38,793 bases of DNA from Dokdonella sp. (GCF_019634845.1 NZ_JAHCAQ010000022.1:1-38793), one strand, 5' to 3'. Shown: positions 1-8,889, numbered from the stretch's first letter. Notes: a model not told the origin generated them from the sequence alone. Program-made: numbers and translations.

Positions 1-321
1 GTGCTCAAGCAGCCCTTGATCTGCTCGCAGTCCACGGCCGATGAACCATGGCGCATGACCGTGCAGCGCGTGTTCGAAAACGCGCTGCAGGAGCGAGAGC
101 AAACGGTGGAGACATTCGATGTGGCGATGACGCTGGTTGCCGCCGGGTACGGGATCGCCATTGCGCCTGCCGCGAGACTGGCGAGCTACCTACGCCGAGG
201 CATCGCCGTGCGGCCGCTGGCCGGCGCACCAACGATCGTGATGGCTTACCTGCTCCGCCGCAACGCTTCCTTGTCGGACACCCAGGCAAGATTCGCCCGC
301 CGCGCGCGCTTGGTGTCCTGA
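1..321 (+). CDS. LysR-family regulator, C-terminal fragment (5' end outside window)
   Basis: The frame is open from the first base and stops with TGA at 319-321, so only about 106 C-terminal residues are visible. The segment VAAGYGIAIAPAARL followed by a hydrophobic strand and a short basic tail is typical of the end of the LysR substrate-binding domain (second alpha/beta subdomain). The DNA-binding helix-turn-helix would lie to the left, outside the window. The GTG at position 1 is not a credible start. It converges on the integrase gene with only 47 bp between their stops, so it is probably cargo of the integrated element. The ligand and targets cannot be inferred. Family assignment is fairly secure; function is unknown. 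Confidence 0.75.
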   Translation: MLKQPLICSQSTADEPWRMTVQRVFENALQEREQTVETFDVAMTLVAAGYGIAIAPAARLASYLRRGIAVRPLAGAPTIVMAYLLRRNASLSDTQARFARRARLVS

Positions 322-368
322 CGGACGCGCGGGGATCGCGGTTTCGCCACGATCCCGCATTCCTGCTG

Positions 369-2222
369 CTAGGCGACCCCGACTCGCGGCGGGGTCCATT
401 CGCTTTCCTTCACGGCTGTGCTCACGGCCATGACGAGCTTGTCGAGATTGCCGGCCGTCACGCCCTCCAGTGCCGAACGCCCCCGCAGCATCGAGCGCGG
501 CTGTAGCAGTGCATGGTAGATCTGCCAAGGGTCCGCACCCCTGGTTAGCTTCAGGACGGACTGGATCAGCTCGTGCTTGAGTGGGTCGAGGTGCCAGTCC
601 GGCACGCGCTGGCCGCGGTTGCCTACGTTCAACGCCAGCAAGTTGCCCGCCTTGATCTCGTAGCTGATCCACCTGCGGGATTTGCCTGCCATCTTGGCAA
701 ACGCAGCGACGGGAAGGTTGTGCGGCGCTTCGAAGACATCGAACAGTTCCATCCTCTCGCGCTGAATGTCCGAAGGCACCAGCGGCGCGGCCGATCGAGG
801 GGGCGGAACCGCCGGCAGCCGATGTGCGGCGGCAGAAACCAACGGCATGGCGTCGCCCGGCTTCGTCACGAGCAGGATTGGCGAAGCGGCAACCGGCGCG
901 GAGGGCGCGCTTGCGGTTTGCTCACTCGGAAACGCGGGCACGCCTTCCAGATGCACGGTGAGCGGCATGCTGGCCGCCTCGACCTGGTTCTGCTCGAAGA
1001 GGTCGAGCCGATCGGCCCAGTCCTGCATCATGCGGCGACGCTGCTCCACGTACTCGGCATGGTTGTAGGTCGCGCTGACCTTGTTGGGATCGACATGCGA
1101 GAGCTGTGCATCCACCCAGACCTTCGGGTAGCCGATCTCGTTGAGCGCGGTGGACATCGTGCCGCGAATACCGTGTCCGGTCAGGCGTTCCTGATAGCCC
1201 ATGCGCTTGAGCGCACCATTGAGCGTGTTCTCGCTGATGCGCTTCTTCAAGTCGCTGTCGTGCCGGAACAGGTGGCGCTGGGCCGGCTTGAACTCATCCA
1301 GCAGGTGCCGGACGATCTCCATGGCCTGAATCGACAGCGGCACGATGTAGGGCGGGATGTCCTTCGCCTGCTGCCGCTTCTTGCGCATATCCAACTGGAG
1401 TTGCTTCACGACGTCGGGCGGGATGATCCACAACCCACGGTCCAGATCGAATTGATCCGGCGTCGCCTGTCGCAGCTCTCCGGTTCGCACGCCGGTCAGC
1501 AGCAATAGCCGCAGCCCGAGCTGGGTCTGCCGCCTGCCGCGATAGCTGCGCAGCCGCTGCAACAGCTTCGGCAGCTCGGCCATGCGCAGGAACGGGTTGT
1601 GGTTGACGGGTGGCAGCGGCAGCGCCACCACATCGAGATCGGCGGCGGGGTTCTGCTCCAGGCCCGGCACGATCACCAGCGCGTAGCGGAACAGTTGGTT
1701 GAACCACGTTCTGACTTTCTCGGCGACGGAGAGCGCCTTGCGCTTCTCGATCTTGGCGATCACCTCCAACAGGTCGGGACGCTTGATCTCATAGATCGAC
1801 CGCTTGCCCAAGGCGGGCAGCACATCCTTGTCGAAGATGCGCGGAAGTATCGAGAGGGTCGTCTGCCGGCCTTCCTTGAGGCTGAGCCCGCGATGCTTGA
1901 GCCACTTGCGATACACCGCCTCGAAGGTGTTTTCGTCGGCGAGCCGGACAGCGGTGCGCTTCTGCTTGCGGTGAACGCGAGGATTGGTGCCTTTGGCCAG
2001 CAGGGCGCGCGCTTCGTCGCGCAGGCTGCGGGCCTCGCGAAGCGTCACCTCCGGGTAGGTGCCGAGCGACATCCGCTTCTGCTTGCCCGCCCAGTAGTAG
2101 CGGAAGTGCCAAGTCCTGCCCCCTGCAGCCGTGACGGCCAGGGAGAGGCCATCCAAGTCAGGGAGGGTGTATGCCTTGCCAGTTGCCTTGGCCTGTCGAA
2201 CGGCCAGGTCTGAGAGTGCCAT
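369..2222 (-). CDS. P4-type tyrosine integrase with extra C-terminal domain
   Basis: A 617-residue site-specific recombinase expected to insert and excise the element at the neighbouring tRNA gene. The N-terminus (MALSDLAVRQAKATGK, then LPDLDGLSLAV) is the DUF4102 arm-binding domain. A core-binding domain follows at about 95-195 and the catalytic domain at about 210-405. Visible catalytic residues are R246 (TGVRTGELR), H350 and R353 (GHGIRG), H376 (LSHVD) and Y386 (ATYNHAEY). I chose the start at 2222 because AGGAG lies 7 nt upstream; an in-frame ATG at 2240 adds six residues. Relatives are usually about 400 residues. Here a proline/alanine-rich linker (about 425-485) leads to a further domain (about 488-606) containing DPWQIYHALLQPRSMLRGRS, which resembles the DUF2384 (Xre/MbcA/ParS antitoxin C-terminal) pattern. 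That last match is by eye only. Confidence 0.93.
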   Translation of the reverse strand: MALSDLAVRQAKATGKAYTLPDLDGLSLAVTAAGGRTWHFRYYWAGKQKRMSLGTYPEVTLREARSLRDEARALLAKGTNPRVHRKQKRTAVRLADENTFEAVYRKWLKHRGLSLKEGRQTTLSILPRIFDKDVLPALGKRSIYEIKRPDLLEVIAKIEKRKALSVAEKVRTWFNQLFRYALVIVPGLEQNPAADLDVVALPLPPVNHNPFLRMAELPKLLQRLRSYRGRRQTQLGLRLLLLTGVRTGELRQATPDQFDLDRGLWIIPPDVVKQLQLDMRKKRQQAKDIPPYIVPLSIQAMEIVRHLLDEFKPAQRHLFRHDSDLKKRISENTLNGALKRMGYQERLTGHGIRGTMSTALNEIGYPKVWVDAQLSHVDPNKVSATYNHAEYVEQRRRMMQDWADRLDLFEQNQVEAASMPLTVHLEGVPAFPSEQTASAPSAPVAASPILLVTKPGDAMPLVSAAAHRLPAVPPPRSAAPLVPSDIQRERMELFDVFEAPHNLPVAAFAKMAGKSRRWISYEIKAGNLLALNVGNRGQRVPDWHLDPLKHELIQSVLKLTRGADPWQIYHALLQPRSMLRGRSALEGVTAGNLDKLVMAVSTAVKESEWTPPRVGVA

Positions 2223-2316
2223 GCTCTTGCTCCTGAACATGAGTCAGGAACCAGATGCTGGTCACGTCGACCTCGCCCCTCCATCAACAATCCGGAATCA
2301 GCCGCGCCCGCAAAAA

Positions 2317-2446
2317 TGGACTTGTTTGTGGACTTAAAAGTCCCGGCTGTAGGCGGATCGCAGTGGACTACGGCAGAACGTCAAAGAGAGGAAAAGTCCT
2401 TGTGTGGCAACGACTTGCAGACTCTCTTGGACTTCTGCGGAAGTCC
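2317..2446. repeat. Five GGACTT motifs between integrase and tRNA; candidate integrase arm-type sites
   Basis: The non-coding gap between the integrase and tRNA-Gly contains GGACTT at 2318-2323, 2330-2335 and 2429-2434, and its inverse AAGTCC at 2338-2343 and 2441-2446. The first two direct copies are 12 bp apart and both are preceded by T. The last pair forms an inverted repeat around CTGCGG. Repeated short motifs flanking the core are what arm-type sites of DUF4102 integrases look like, and the position next to the integrase and the tRNA 3' end fits. The role is inferred from position and repetition only. Confidence 0.45.
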
Positions 2447-2460
2447 GCAGAATGATGCGG

Positions 2461-2534
2461 TGGAGCGGGCGATGGGAATCGAACCCACGTCAGCGGCTTG
2501 GGAAGCCGCAGCTCTACCATTGAGCTACGCCCGC
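2461..2534 (-). tRNA. tRNA-Gly (anticodon CCC)
   Basis: The minus strand folds as a complete cloverleaf of 74 nt including an encoded CCA. The acceptor arms are GCGGGCG and CGCCCGC, the D-arm begins GCTCAATGGTAGAGC, the anticodon stem is GCGGC/GCCGC around loop TTCCCAA (anticodon CCC, reading GGG), and the T-arm contains GGTTCGATTCC. The discriminator base is T, followed by CCA. Its 3' end faces the integrase gene, the usual arrangement when a tRNA 3' end is the attachment site of an integrative element. The gene is intact on this side. The matching att copy should lie to the left, outside the window. Confidence 0.96.
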
Positions 2535-2792
2535 GAGCGAGCCCTGGAGCGGCGGCAGCCGGTGCCAAGGCGCGTGCAGGGTAGCGGCGCGCGGCGACGC
2601 GGGCAAGCACTGGGCGTGCGGTGTGAACCGGAGCACAGCGCAACTGCAAGCCACTGCAAACTTGTGGTACCGGCAAGCCATCGTTCAGGCGCGCGACGCG
2701 GATACTGGCGGCGCCTGTCAGTCCCGGTGGTCGTATCCTGGGCACGGCCCGCCGCGACGGGGACTGGCGTAGGCGCGAGGAGGAGCAAGGCG

Positions 2793-5267
2793 ATGTTGAA
2801 GACACGATCCGGTTCGCGCACCTGGGGTGCCGCGGTACTCGCATTGCTGCTCGGCGCAGCAGTCACCGGGCAGGCGCTGGCGCAAGCGGACAACGACGTG
2901 GTCGATCCGCCCGACCGGGTGGCACGACTGAGTTTCCTCGGCGGCGCGGTGAGCTTCCAGCCGGCCGGCGGCAAGGATTGGGTGCAGGCCTCATTGAACC
3001 GTCCGTTGATGGCCGGCGATTCGCTGCACACCGATCGCAACGCGCGCACCGAACTGCAACTGGGTGGCGCCACCGTGCGCATCGACGACCGCAGCTCGCT
3101 CAACCTGCTCAACCTCAACAACGATCTCGCGCAATTCGAGCTCAGCGAAGGCGTGCTGAGCCTGAGCGTGCGCAGCATCGCGCGGGGCCAGAGCTACGAG
3201 ATCGACACGCCGACGTTGGCATTCGTGACCACGATGCCGGGCCTGTACCGCATCGACATCGCCCCCGACGGACGCTCGACCATGGTCACGGTGTTCGAGG
3301 GCAACGCCGACGTTTACGGCGAGAACAATGCCAGCTACAGCGTGCGGGCCGGCAATTCCTACCGCTTCAACGACAGTGCGCTGCGCGACTACGAGATTCT
3401 CGACCTGCCGCGCGCCGACGATTTCGACAACTGGGTGGCATCGCGCCAGCGTGCCTACTCGCGTTCGGTATCGCGTCAGTACGTCGCCGACGACATGATC
3501 GGCGCCTACGACCTTGACGAATACGGTTCGTGGTCGACCGCGCGCGACTACGGCGCCGTGTGGTACCCGACGCAAGTCGCGGTGGGCTGGGCGCCGTACC
3601 GCAGCGGTTACTGGTCTTGGGTCGGCCCGTGGGGCTGGACCTGGATCGACAATTCGCCATGGGGTTTCGCGCCGTTCCACTACGGCCGCTGGGTCTATAT
3701 CGGCAACCGTTGGGGCTGGTGCCCGGGCCCGCGCCATGTGCGCGCGATCTATGCGCCGGCGATGGTGGCCTTCGTGGGCGGCCACGGCTGGGGCGCGAGC
3801 GTGTCGCTGGGTGGCCCGATCGGCTGGTTCCCGCTCGGCCCGCGTGATGTCTACGTGCCGTGGTACCACAGCTCGCACCGTTACTTCACCAACATCAACG
3901 TGCACAACACGACGATCATCAACAACGTGCGCATCACCAACGTCTACAACGACTATTCGCGTGGCCGCCCGGTGCCCGGCACCGACTACATGTGGCGCAA
4001 CAACCGTGCGGCGCTGACCGCGGTGTCGCGCGACACCTTCGTCGGTGCGCGCCCGGTGATGGCCGGTCGCGTCGATGTCAATGCCCGGCAGTGGAGCAAC
4101 GCCAACGTCGTCAGCCGCCTCGGCGTGGCGCCGACCGAAGGCAGCTTCGTCTCGGCTACGGCGCGCCGCGTCGACGAGCGTCCGCAAGCCGCGGTGCTGG
4201 AACGCCCGATCATTGCGCGCACCGCCCCCGCGCCGCGGGTGGCGCCGATCGGCGAACGCATCCAGGCCATCGAACGCAACGGCGGGCAACCGCTGGCACG
4301 CCCGCTGGACGCTGCCACGACGGCGCGCGGTCAAGCCGATGCCACGCGCGGCGTGGCAGCGCGGGTGCGCGTGGTCGACAGCACCGAGGCCCGGCCGCAG
4401 GCCCTGACGCGTGGCACGCCCGCCATGGCCGGCGATCGCACCACCGGCCCCGCCGGGCGCGGCGTGACACCGGCCGAGCGCGGCCTCACGCCCACCGAGC
4501 GCAACACGGCGCCGGTGGAGCGCGGCTCCATGCCCGCCGAACGCAGCGTAACCCCCATGGAGCGCGGCAGCACGCCGGTCGTGCGCGGCGCGACCCCGCT
4601 GCAGCGCGGCGACGCCGAATCGCCGGTGACGCCGCGTGACGAGAGCCGGGGCGCGCGCGGTAATGAGCGCGCCTTGCCGTCCTCGCGTTTCGCGCCGTCG
4701 CGTGGCAACGCCGAACCCGCGACGCTGCCGCAGAATCGCGATGGCAACCGGGCGCTGGAGCGCACGCGCACGCTCGATTCCGCTGCGTCGCCGACACCCG
4801 GCAACGTCCGCTCGCGCAGCAACGACGCGCCCGTGCAGCAGCGCGAGGACAGCCAGTCCGGGCTGCGCTCGCGCGGCTATGCGCCTGCGCAGCAGGAGCG
4901 CTCGATGGAGCAGCCCGCGACCCGCTCGCGCGGCTACGAGGCACCGCAACAGCAACGCGACGACAGCCAGCCGGCGTTCCGCTCTCGCGGCTACGAGGCA
5001 CCGCAACAGCAGCGTGAGGTGAGCCAGCCGACGTTCCGCCAGCGCAGCTACGAAGCGCCGCAACAGCGCGCGATGGAGCAGCCTGCCGTGCGCTCGCGCG
5101 GCTACGAGGCGCCGCAACCGGCCGCACAACCACGCGTCGAGGCACCACGGGAAATGCGCCAGGCGTCGCCACCGCGCGAGTCGGCCCCGGCACGCGAATC
5201 GGCGCCGGCGCGCCGCGGCAACCGCGACGAATCCGACAGTGGTGGGCGCAGCTACGAGCGCCGCTGA
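2793..5267 (+). CDS. Secreted FecR-domain protein with Trp-rich region and repetitive basic tail
   Basis: Encodes 824 residues. The start is supported by a GAGGAGGAG ribosome site just upstream. A signal peptide is visible (hydrophobic 12-28, cleavage near ALA-QA at 30-31). Residues about 43-150 form a FecR-like beta domain (GDSLHTDRNARTELQLGG, then a strand-rich stretch ending VFEGNADVYGE). Residues about 250-316 are rich in Trp, Gly and Tyr (WVGPWGWTWIDNSPWG), as in DUF6600-type proteins. The remainder is low-complexity: about 9-residue units of the form TPxERG near 555-605, then five 18-19-residue units starting RSRGYEAPQQQ near 692-775. No enzyme motif is seen. It is probably exported to the periplasm or cell surface; unlike classical FecR it shows no cytoplasmic N-domain or central membrane anchor. 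Function is unknown. Confidence 0.85.
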   Translation: MLKTRSGSRTWGAAVLALLLGAAVTGQALAQADNDVVDPPDRVARLSFLGGAVSFQPAGGKDWVQASLNRPLMAGDSLHTDRNARTELQLGGATVRIDDRSSLNLLNLNNDLAQFELSEGVLSLSVRSIARGQSYEIDTPTLAFVTTMPGLYRIDIAPDGRSTMVTVFEGNADVYGENNASYSVRAGNSYRFNDSALRDYEILDLPRADDFDNWVASRQRAYSRSVSRQYVADDMIGAYDLDEYGSWSTARDYGAVWYPTQVAVGWAPYRSGYWSWVGPWGWTWIDNSPWGFAPFHYGRWVYIGNRWGWCPGPRHVRAIYAPAMVAFVGGHGWGASVSLGGPIGWFPLGPRDVYVPWYHSSHRYFTNINVHNTTIINNVRITNVYNDYSRGRPVPGTDYMWRNNRAALTAVSRDTFVGARPVMAGRVDVNARQWSNANVVSRLGVAPTEGSFVSATARRVDERPQAAVLERPIIARTAPAPRVAPIGERIQAIERNGGQPLARPLDAATTARGQADATRGVAARVRVVDSTEARPQALTRGTPAMAGDRTTGPAGRGVTPAERGLTPTERNTAPVERGSMPAERSVTPMERGSTPVVRGATPLQRGDAESPVTPRDESRGARGNERALPSSRFAPSRGNAEPATLPQNRDGNRALERTRTLDSAASPTPGNVRSRSNDAPVQQREDSQSGLRSRGYAPAQQERSMEQPATRSRGYEAPQQQRDDSQPAFRSRGYEAPQQQREVSQPTFRQRSYEAPQQRAMEQPAVRSRGYEAPQPAAQPRVEAPREMRQASPPRESAPARESAPARRGNRDESDSGGRSYERR

Positions 5268-5297
5268 TCCCACGCGATCTGGCGCAAACCTGATTCG

Positions 5298-5325
5298 ATG
5301 CCGCGCACTGCGCGGCATCTTTTTT
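5298..5325 (+). terminator. Rho-independent terminator after the FecR-domain gene
   Basis: A perfect 9-bp stem, ATGCCGCGC (5298-5306) and GCGCGGCAT (5310-5318) around loop ACT, is followed by C and six T residues (5320-5325). It begins 30 bp after the stop codon of the FecR-domain gene, so that transcript should end here. The 293 bp between this terminator and the trmB start show no further gene. Confidence 0.9.
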
Positions 5326-5618
5326 GGTCGAACCGTCGGCAAGCGGGCGCTGGCGACCCACTCCGAGCTGACCGCCGCGACGCGACCGGCTGTCTCGATG
5401 ACCGCCCGGGATGCGATCATTGGCGCACTGTCACGCCGTTGCGAGCGAGCCGACCCTGCCGATGCCGGAGCCCTTTGCCAGTCACCACCGCATTGTCGGC
5501 GTCGTGTTCCAACCCTGGCGCGCCGCGACCGTCACCGGCGCCCGGCGCAGACCTTGTGCGTCGGCAGACGGTGCGGCATGGCCGAGCGCCGCGCGGCCGC
5601 ACGGGCGGGAGAGCTCGC

Positions 5619-6293
5619 ATGCGTGAACGGCCGATCCGCAGCTTCGTGCTGCGACAGGGACGCTTCACCCCCGCCCAGCAGCGCGCCTTCGACCAGCACT
5701 GGGCCCGCTACGGGCTCGAGATCACCGGCCGGCCACGCGACATGGACGCGGTGTTCGGGCGCCAGGCGCCGCGCGTGCTCGAGATCGGCTTCGGCAACGG
5801 CGAGCAGCTCCTGCACTCGGCACAGGCCGAGCCCGCGCATGACTTCATCGGCGTGGAGGTGCATCGCCCCGGCGTGGGCCGGCTCATGAATGCGCTGGCC
5901 GCGGCCGATATCGGCAACGTGCGCCTGTACAACCACGACGCGGTCGAGGTGCTCACGCACGAGATCGCAGCCGATTCGCTGGCCGAGGTACGCATCTATT
6001 TCCCCGACCCCTGGCACAAGAAGCGCCACCACAAGCGTCGCCTGATCCAACCGGATTTCCTCGAACTGCTCGCCACGCGCGTGGCGCGCGGTGGTCGCTT
6101 GCATCTGGCAACCGACTGGGCCGAGTATGCCGAGCACATGCAGCAGGTGCTGGGCGAGGCGCCCGCGTGGCGGGCGAGCGCCGCCCATGCCGATCCGGCG
6201 ACGCGACCGCCCTGGCGCGTGCAGACGCACTTCGAGCGCCGCGGCCTGCGCCTGGGCCACGGCACCTGGGACTTCGTCCATGAACGCATCTGA
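5619..6293 (+). CDS. trmB: tRNA (guanine-N7-)-methyltransferase TrmB
   Basis: A 224-residue SAM-dependent methyltransferase that makes m7G46 in the variable loop of tRNAs. The SAM-binding loop is [11 protein letters not shown] (about residues 50-60). The family signature [14 protein letters not shown] lies near residue 130 and is followed by RLIQPDF and [10 protein letters not shown], all standard for TrmB. Length is normal for the family. The ATG at 5619 is preceded by GGGAGAG. An in-frame extension further upstream exists but carries no family homology. The downstream permease gene starts 41 bp after the stop, so co-transcription is possible. Confidence 0.95.
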   Translation: MRERPIRSFVLRQGRFTPAQQRAFDQHWARYGLEITGRPRDMDAVFGRQAPRVLEIGFGNGEQLLHSAQAEPAHDFIGVEVHRPGVGRLMNALAAADIGNVRLYNHDAVEVLTHEIAADSLAEVRIYFPDPWHKKRHHKRRLIQPDFLELLATRVARGGRLHLATDWAEYAEHMQQVLGEAPAWRASAAHADPATRPPWRVQTHFERRGLRLGHGTWDFVHERI

Positions 6294-6334
6294 GGACCAC
6301 TGATGCGCCACGGCCACAAGCGGAACCGCCCCGA

Positions 6335-8182
6335 ATGGAAGCCGGCCTGAGCCTCACCACCAACATGACCCTGGTGTTCGCGTTGCTCGCGTTCACCGTG
6401 GTGATGCTGGTTCTGGAATGGATCCGCACCGACCTCATCGCCCTGCTCGTGATCGTGGTGATCGGGGTGACGCGCCTGATACCGGTGGAGCAGTTGTTCG
6501 ACGGCTTCGCCGGCAATGCGGTGATCTCGCTGATCGCGGTGATGATCATGGGCGCCGGCCTCGACCGTACCGGCGTGCTCGGCATGGCTGCCGCGTTCAT
6601 CCTGCGCCTGGCCGGCGGTGTCGAGGCGCGTGTGTCGCTGCTCATCAACGCGATGGCCGGCAGTCTGTCGAGCCTGATCCAGAGCCAGGCCCTGTCGGCG
6701 CTGTTCCTGCCGGTGGTGAGCCGCATCAGCTCACGCACCGGCTTGCCGCTCAAGCGCCTGCTGCTGCCGATGGCGTTCATGATCCTGTGCGGCACCAACA
6801 TGACGATGGTGTCCAACTCGCCGCTGATCCTGCTCAACGACCTCATCGCCAGCGCCAACCGCAACCTGCCGCCGGGCGCGCAGACAATCCAGAGTTTCAG
6901 CCTGTTCGCGATCGCCCCGATCGGCATTCCGCTGCTGTTGACCGGCCTGCTCTACTTCGCGCTGTTCACCCGCAAGCTGTTCCCGAGTGACGACGAGGAA
7001 CGGCAGATGGTGACCCCGGGGCGCACCGAGACCTACTTCGCCGAGACCTACGGCATCGCCGGCGAGGTGGCCGAACTCACGGTCACCACCGACAGCCCGC
7101 TGGTGGGCATGAACGTGAGCGAGATCGAACAACTGCACAACGCCCCCCTGATCCTGGCGCTCAAGACCGGCAACGAGGCGCGCATGGCGCCGCCGGGCGA
7201 CCAGATGATCTGGGTCGGCAGCGTGCTCGGCGTGCTTGGCAAGCGCGAAGCCGTGGCCGAGTTCGCCAACACCCAGCTGTGCCAGATGTCGTCACGGCTG
7301 CGCAATTTCGCCGACCTGTTCAATCCGACCCGCGCCGGCATCTCCGAAGTGGTGCTGCCGCCGAGTTCACCGTGGATCAAGCAGGCCGTCGGCGACCTGC
7401 GCCTGCGCAAGACGCGTGGCATCTCGGTGCTGGCGGTCAATCGCGGCGATCAGGTGTTCCGCGAGGACGTGCGCCAGGTGTCGCTGCGCGCCGGTGACAC
7501 GCTGGTCCTGCACAGCTTCTGGCGCGACCTGACCCAGGCCGCCGAATCACACGATTTCGTCGTCGTCACCGACTACCCCAAAGACGAGCAGCGCCCGGCC
7601 AAGATCTGGTATGCGGTGGCGTTCTTCGCGTTGGCCATGGGACTGGGCCTGTTCACCGACCTCAAGCTGTCGGTGGCGATGCTGTGCGGCGCGGTCGGCA
7701 TGCTGCTGGCCGGCGTGCTCGACATGGACGAGGCCTACGGCGCGATCAACTGGAAAACCATCTTCACGCTGGCCTGCCTGATCCCGCTCGGCGCGGCGAT
7801 GGACTCGACCGGTGCGGCGGCGTGGCTGGCGCAGGAGGTGATGCGCTACATCGGCCACTGGCCACAGTGGAGCCTGCAACTGGTGGTGGCCGTGCTGGCA
7901 TTGATGTTCTCGCAGGTCATCTCCAACGTCGGCGCGGCGGTGATGATGGTGCCGATGGCGATCAACGTGGCGCTCGCCTCGGGTGGCAACCCGGCGCTGT
8001 ACGCGCTGGTGGTCGCGATCTCGACCTCGAACACGTTCATCCTGCCCAGCGCCAGCCCGGTGCTGATGATCATCGCCGGACCGGGCGGCTACCGCAGCCG
8101 CGACTTCCTGCGCGTGGGCCTGCCGCTGACCGTGCTGATGCTGGCGACGCTGCTGGTCAGCATCAACCTGCTGTTCCGCTGA
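6335..8182 (+). CDS. SLC13-type permease with two RCK_C (TrkA-C) domains
   Basis: A 615-residue inner-membrane transporter of the divalent anion:Na+ symporter (DASS/SLC13, citT/arsB-like) superfamily, related to E. coli YfbS-type proteins. Several membrane helices occupy about 8-210 and again about 425-615. Between them is a cytoplasmic stretch with two TrkA-C-like units (one around ELTVTTDSPLVGMNVSEIEQ, the second around VVLPPSSPWIKQAVGDLRLR), each the usual 70-80 residues. These domains often bind regulatory ligands. The conserved NMTMVSNSPLILLND and SNTFILPSASPV segments match the two inverted-repeat hairpin/unwound helix regions. The substrate cannot be told from sequence; sulfate, other anions or organic acids are possible. 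Start at 6335 is the first in-frame ATG; 6365 is an alternative. Confidence 0.88.
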   Translation: MEAGLSLTTNMTLVFALLAFTVVMLVLEWIRTDLIALLVIVVIGVTRLIPVEQLFDGFAGNAVISLIAVMIMGAGLDRTGVLGMAAAFILRLAGGVEARVSLLINAMAGSLSSLIQSQALSALFLPVVSRISSRTGLPLKRLLLPMAFMILCGTNMTMVSNSPLILLNDLIASANRNLPPGAQTIQSFSLFAIAPIGIPLLLTGLLYFALFTRKLFPSDDEERQMVTPGRTETYFAETYGIAGEVAELTVTTDSPLVGMNVSEIEQLHNAPLILALKTGNEARMAPPGDQMIWVGSVLGVLGKREAVAEFANTQLCQMSSRLRNFADLFNPTRAGISEVVLPPSSPWIKQAVGDLRLRKTRGISVLAVNRGDQVFREDVRQVSLRAGDTLVLHSFWRDLTQAAESHDFVVVTDYPKDEQRPAKIWYAVAFFALAMGLGLFTDLKLSVAMLCGAVGMLLAGVLDMDEAYGAINWKTIFTLACLIPLGAAMDSTGAAAWLAQEVMRYIGHWPQWSLQLVVAVLALMFSQVISNVGAAVMMVPMAINVALASGGNPALYALVVAISTSNTFILPSASPVLMIIAGPGGYRSRDFLRVGLPLTVLMLATLLVSINLLFR

Positions 8183-8195
8183 GGGTGCGCCCGCC

Positions 8196-8528
8196 TCAGC
8201 GCGCGTACACCAGGCCGTCGCTCACATGCACTGCGACCGTGGCCAGTGATGACCCGCAGCAGGGCCCGGACACGCACACGCCATCGCCGCTGCGGAACGT
8301 CGCGCCGTGTGCGGCGCACGTGATGTGCTGGTCACGCACGATGAAGCGACCCGGCGCGTAATCGAGCCGCCGTCCCTGGTGCGGACATTCGTTGTGGTAG
8401 GCGACGACACCGTCGCCGTCGCGCATGAGGATCAGGTCGAACCCGCCGGTGGCACTGTCGACATGCACCGACAGCGCCCCTTGGGCCGGAATCTCGTCAA
8501 GCCGACACAGCGGCGTGGATGCGGTCAT
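8196..8528 (-). CDS. Small Rieske [2Fe-2S] protein
   Basis: A 110-residue soluble Rieske-domain protein. Cluster ligands are clear: C48-P-H50 and C71-x2-H74 (CPHQGRRLDYAPG and ITCAAHGATF), with the terminal GPC segment common in this fold. The size suits a stand-alone ferredoxin of the type that feeds oxygenases or nitrite-reductase-like enzymes. No oxygenase gene is adjacent, so its partner is unknown. The ATG at 8528 gives the family-length product; longer upstream readings lack homology. It converges with the permease gene (13 bp between stops) and is divergent from the small membrane protein gene. Confidence 0.88.
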   Translation of the reverse strand: MTASTPLCRLDEIPAQGALSVHVDSATGGFDLILMRDGDGVVAYHNECPHQGRRLDYAPGRFIVRDQHITCAAHGATFRSGDGVCVSGPCCGSSLATVAVHVSDGLVYAR

Positions 8529-8616
8529 GCCAACTTTCAGCACTTGTGGGCGGCCTCGGGCACCCCTATGGTGCCTGTTCCCGCAACTTGCGATTCTGGC
8601 ACAGGCAGCACCCGCG

Positions 8617-8889
8617 ATGTTCCATACCAGCTTGCGCTTTGCCCGTCCGCGCCATCCGCTGGCGCGACTGGCCGTGCTCGTGATCGGCGTGCTCGCGGTG
8701 GGCGTCGCGCTCATGCTCGGCGCAATCGTGCTCGCGCTGCTGCTGGCCGGCGGCGCGCTGTGGTTCGCCTGGCGCAAGCTGCGCGACGGCATGCGCGGCA
8801 GCACCGCGCCGCCGGTCGCCACCAGCAGCGTGATCGACGGCGAATTCAAGGTGCTGCCACAGGGTTTCGATCGCCACCGCGCCCGCTGA
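8617..8889 (+). CDS. Small membrane protein, hypothetical
   Basis: Encodes 90 residues. A basic N-terminus (RFARPRHPLARL) precedes one long hydrophobic stretch (about 18-50) that could be one or two membrane helices, followed by a basic, polar tail that includes VIDGEFKVL. No enzymatic motif is seen and I do not recognise the family. Coding is supported by the codon bias (G/C in third positions) and by its divergent position 88 bp from the Rieske gene with no competing ORF. The start ATG has no strong Shine-Dalgarno sequence. Confidence 0.6.
   Translation: MFHTSLRFARPRHPLARLAVLVIGVLAVGVALMLGAIVLALLLAGGALWFAWRKLRDGMRGSTAPPVATSSVIDGEFKVLPQGFDRHRAR

Noticed and set aside
2991-5420. 809-residue open frame antisense to the FecR-domain gene
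   Set aside because: Composition is Arg/Ala/His-rich as expected of a shadow frame in high-GC DNA, and it reads through the terminator of the sense gene.
6303-6350. 15-codon leader ORF overlapping the SLC13-type permease start
   Set aside because: No ribosome site or attenuator-like structure was seen; probably chance.
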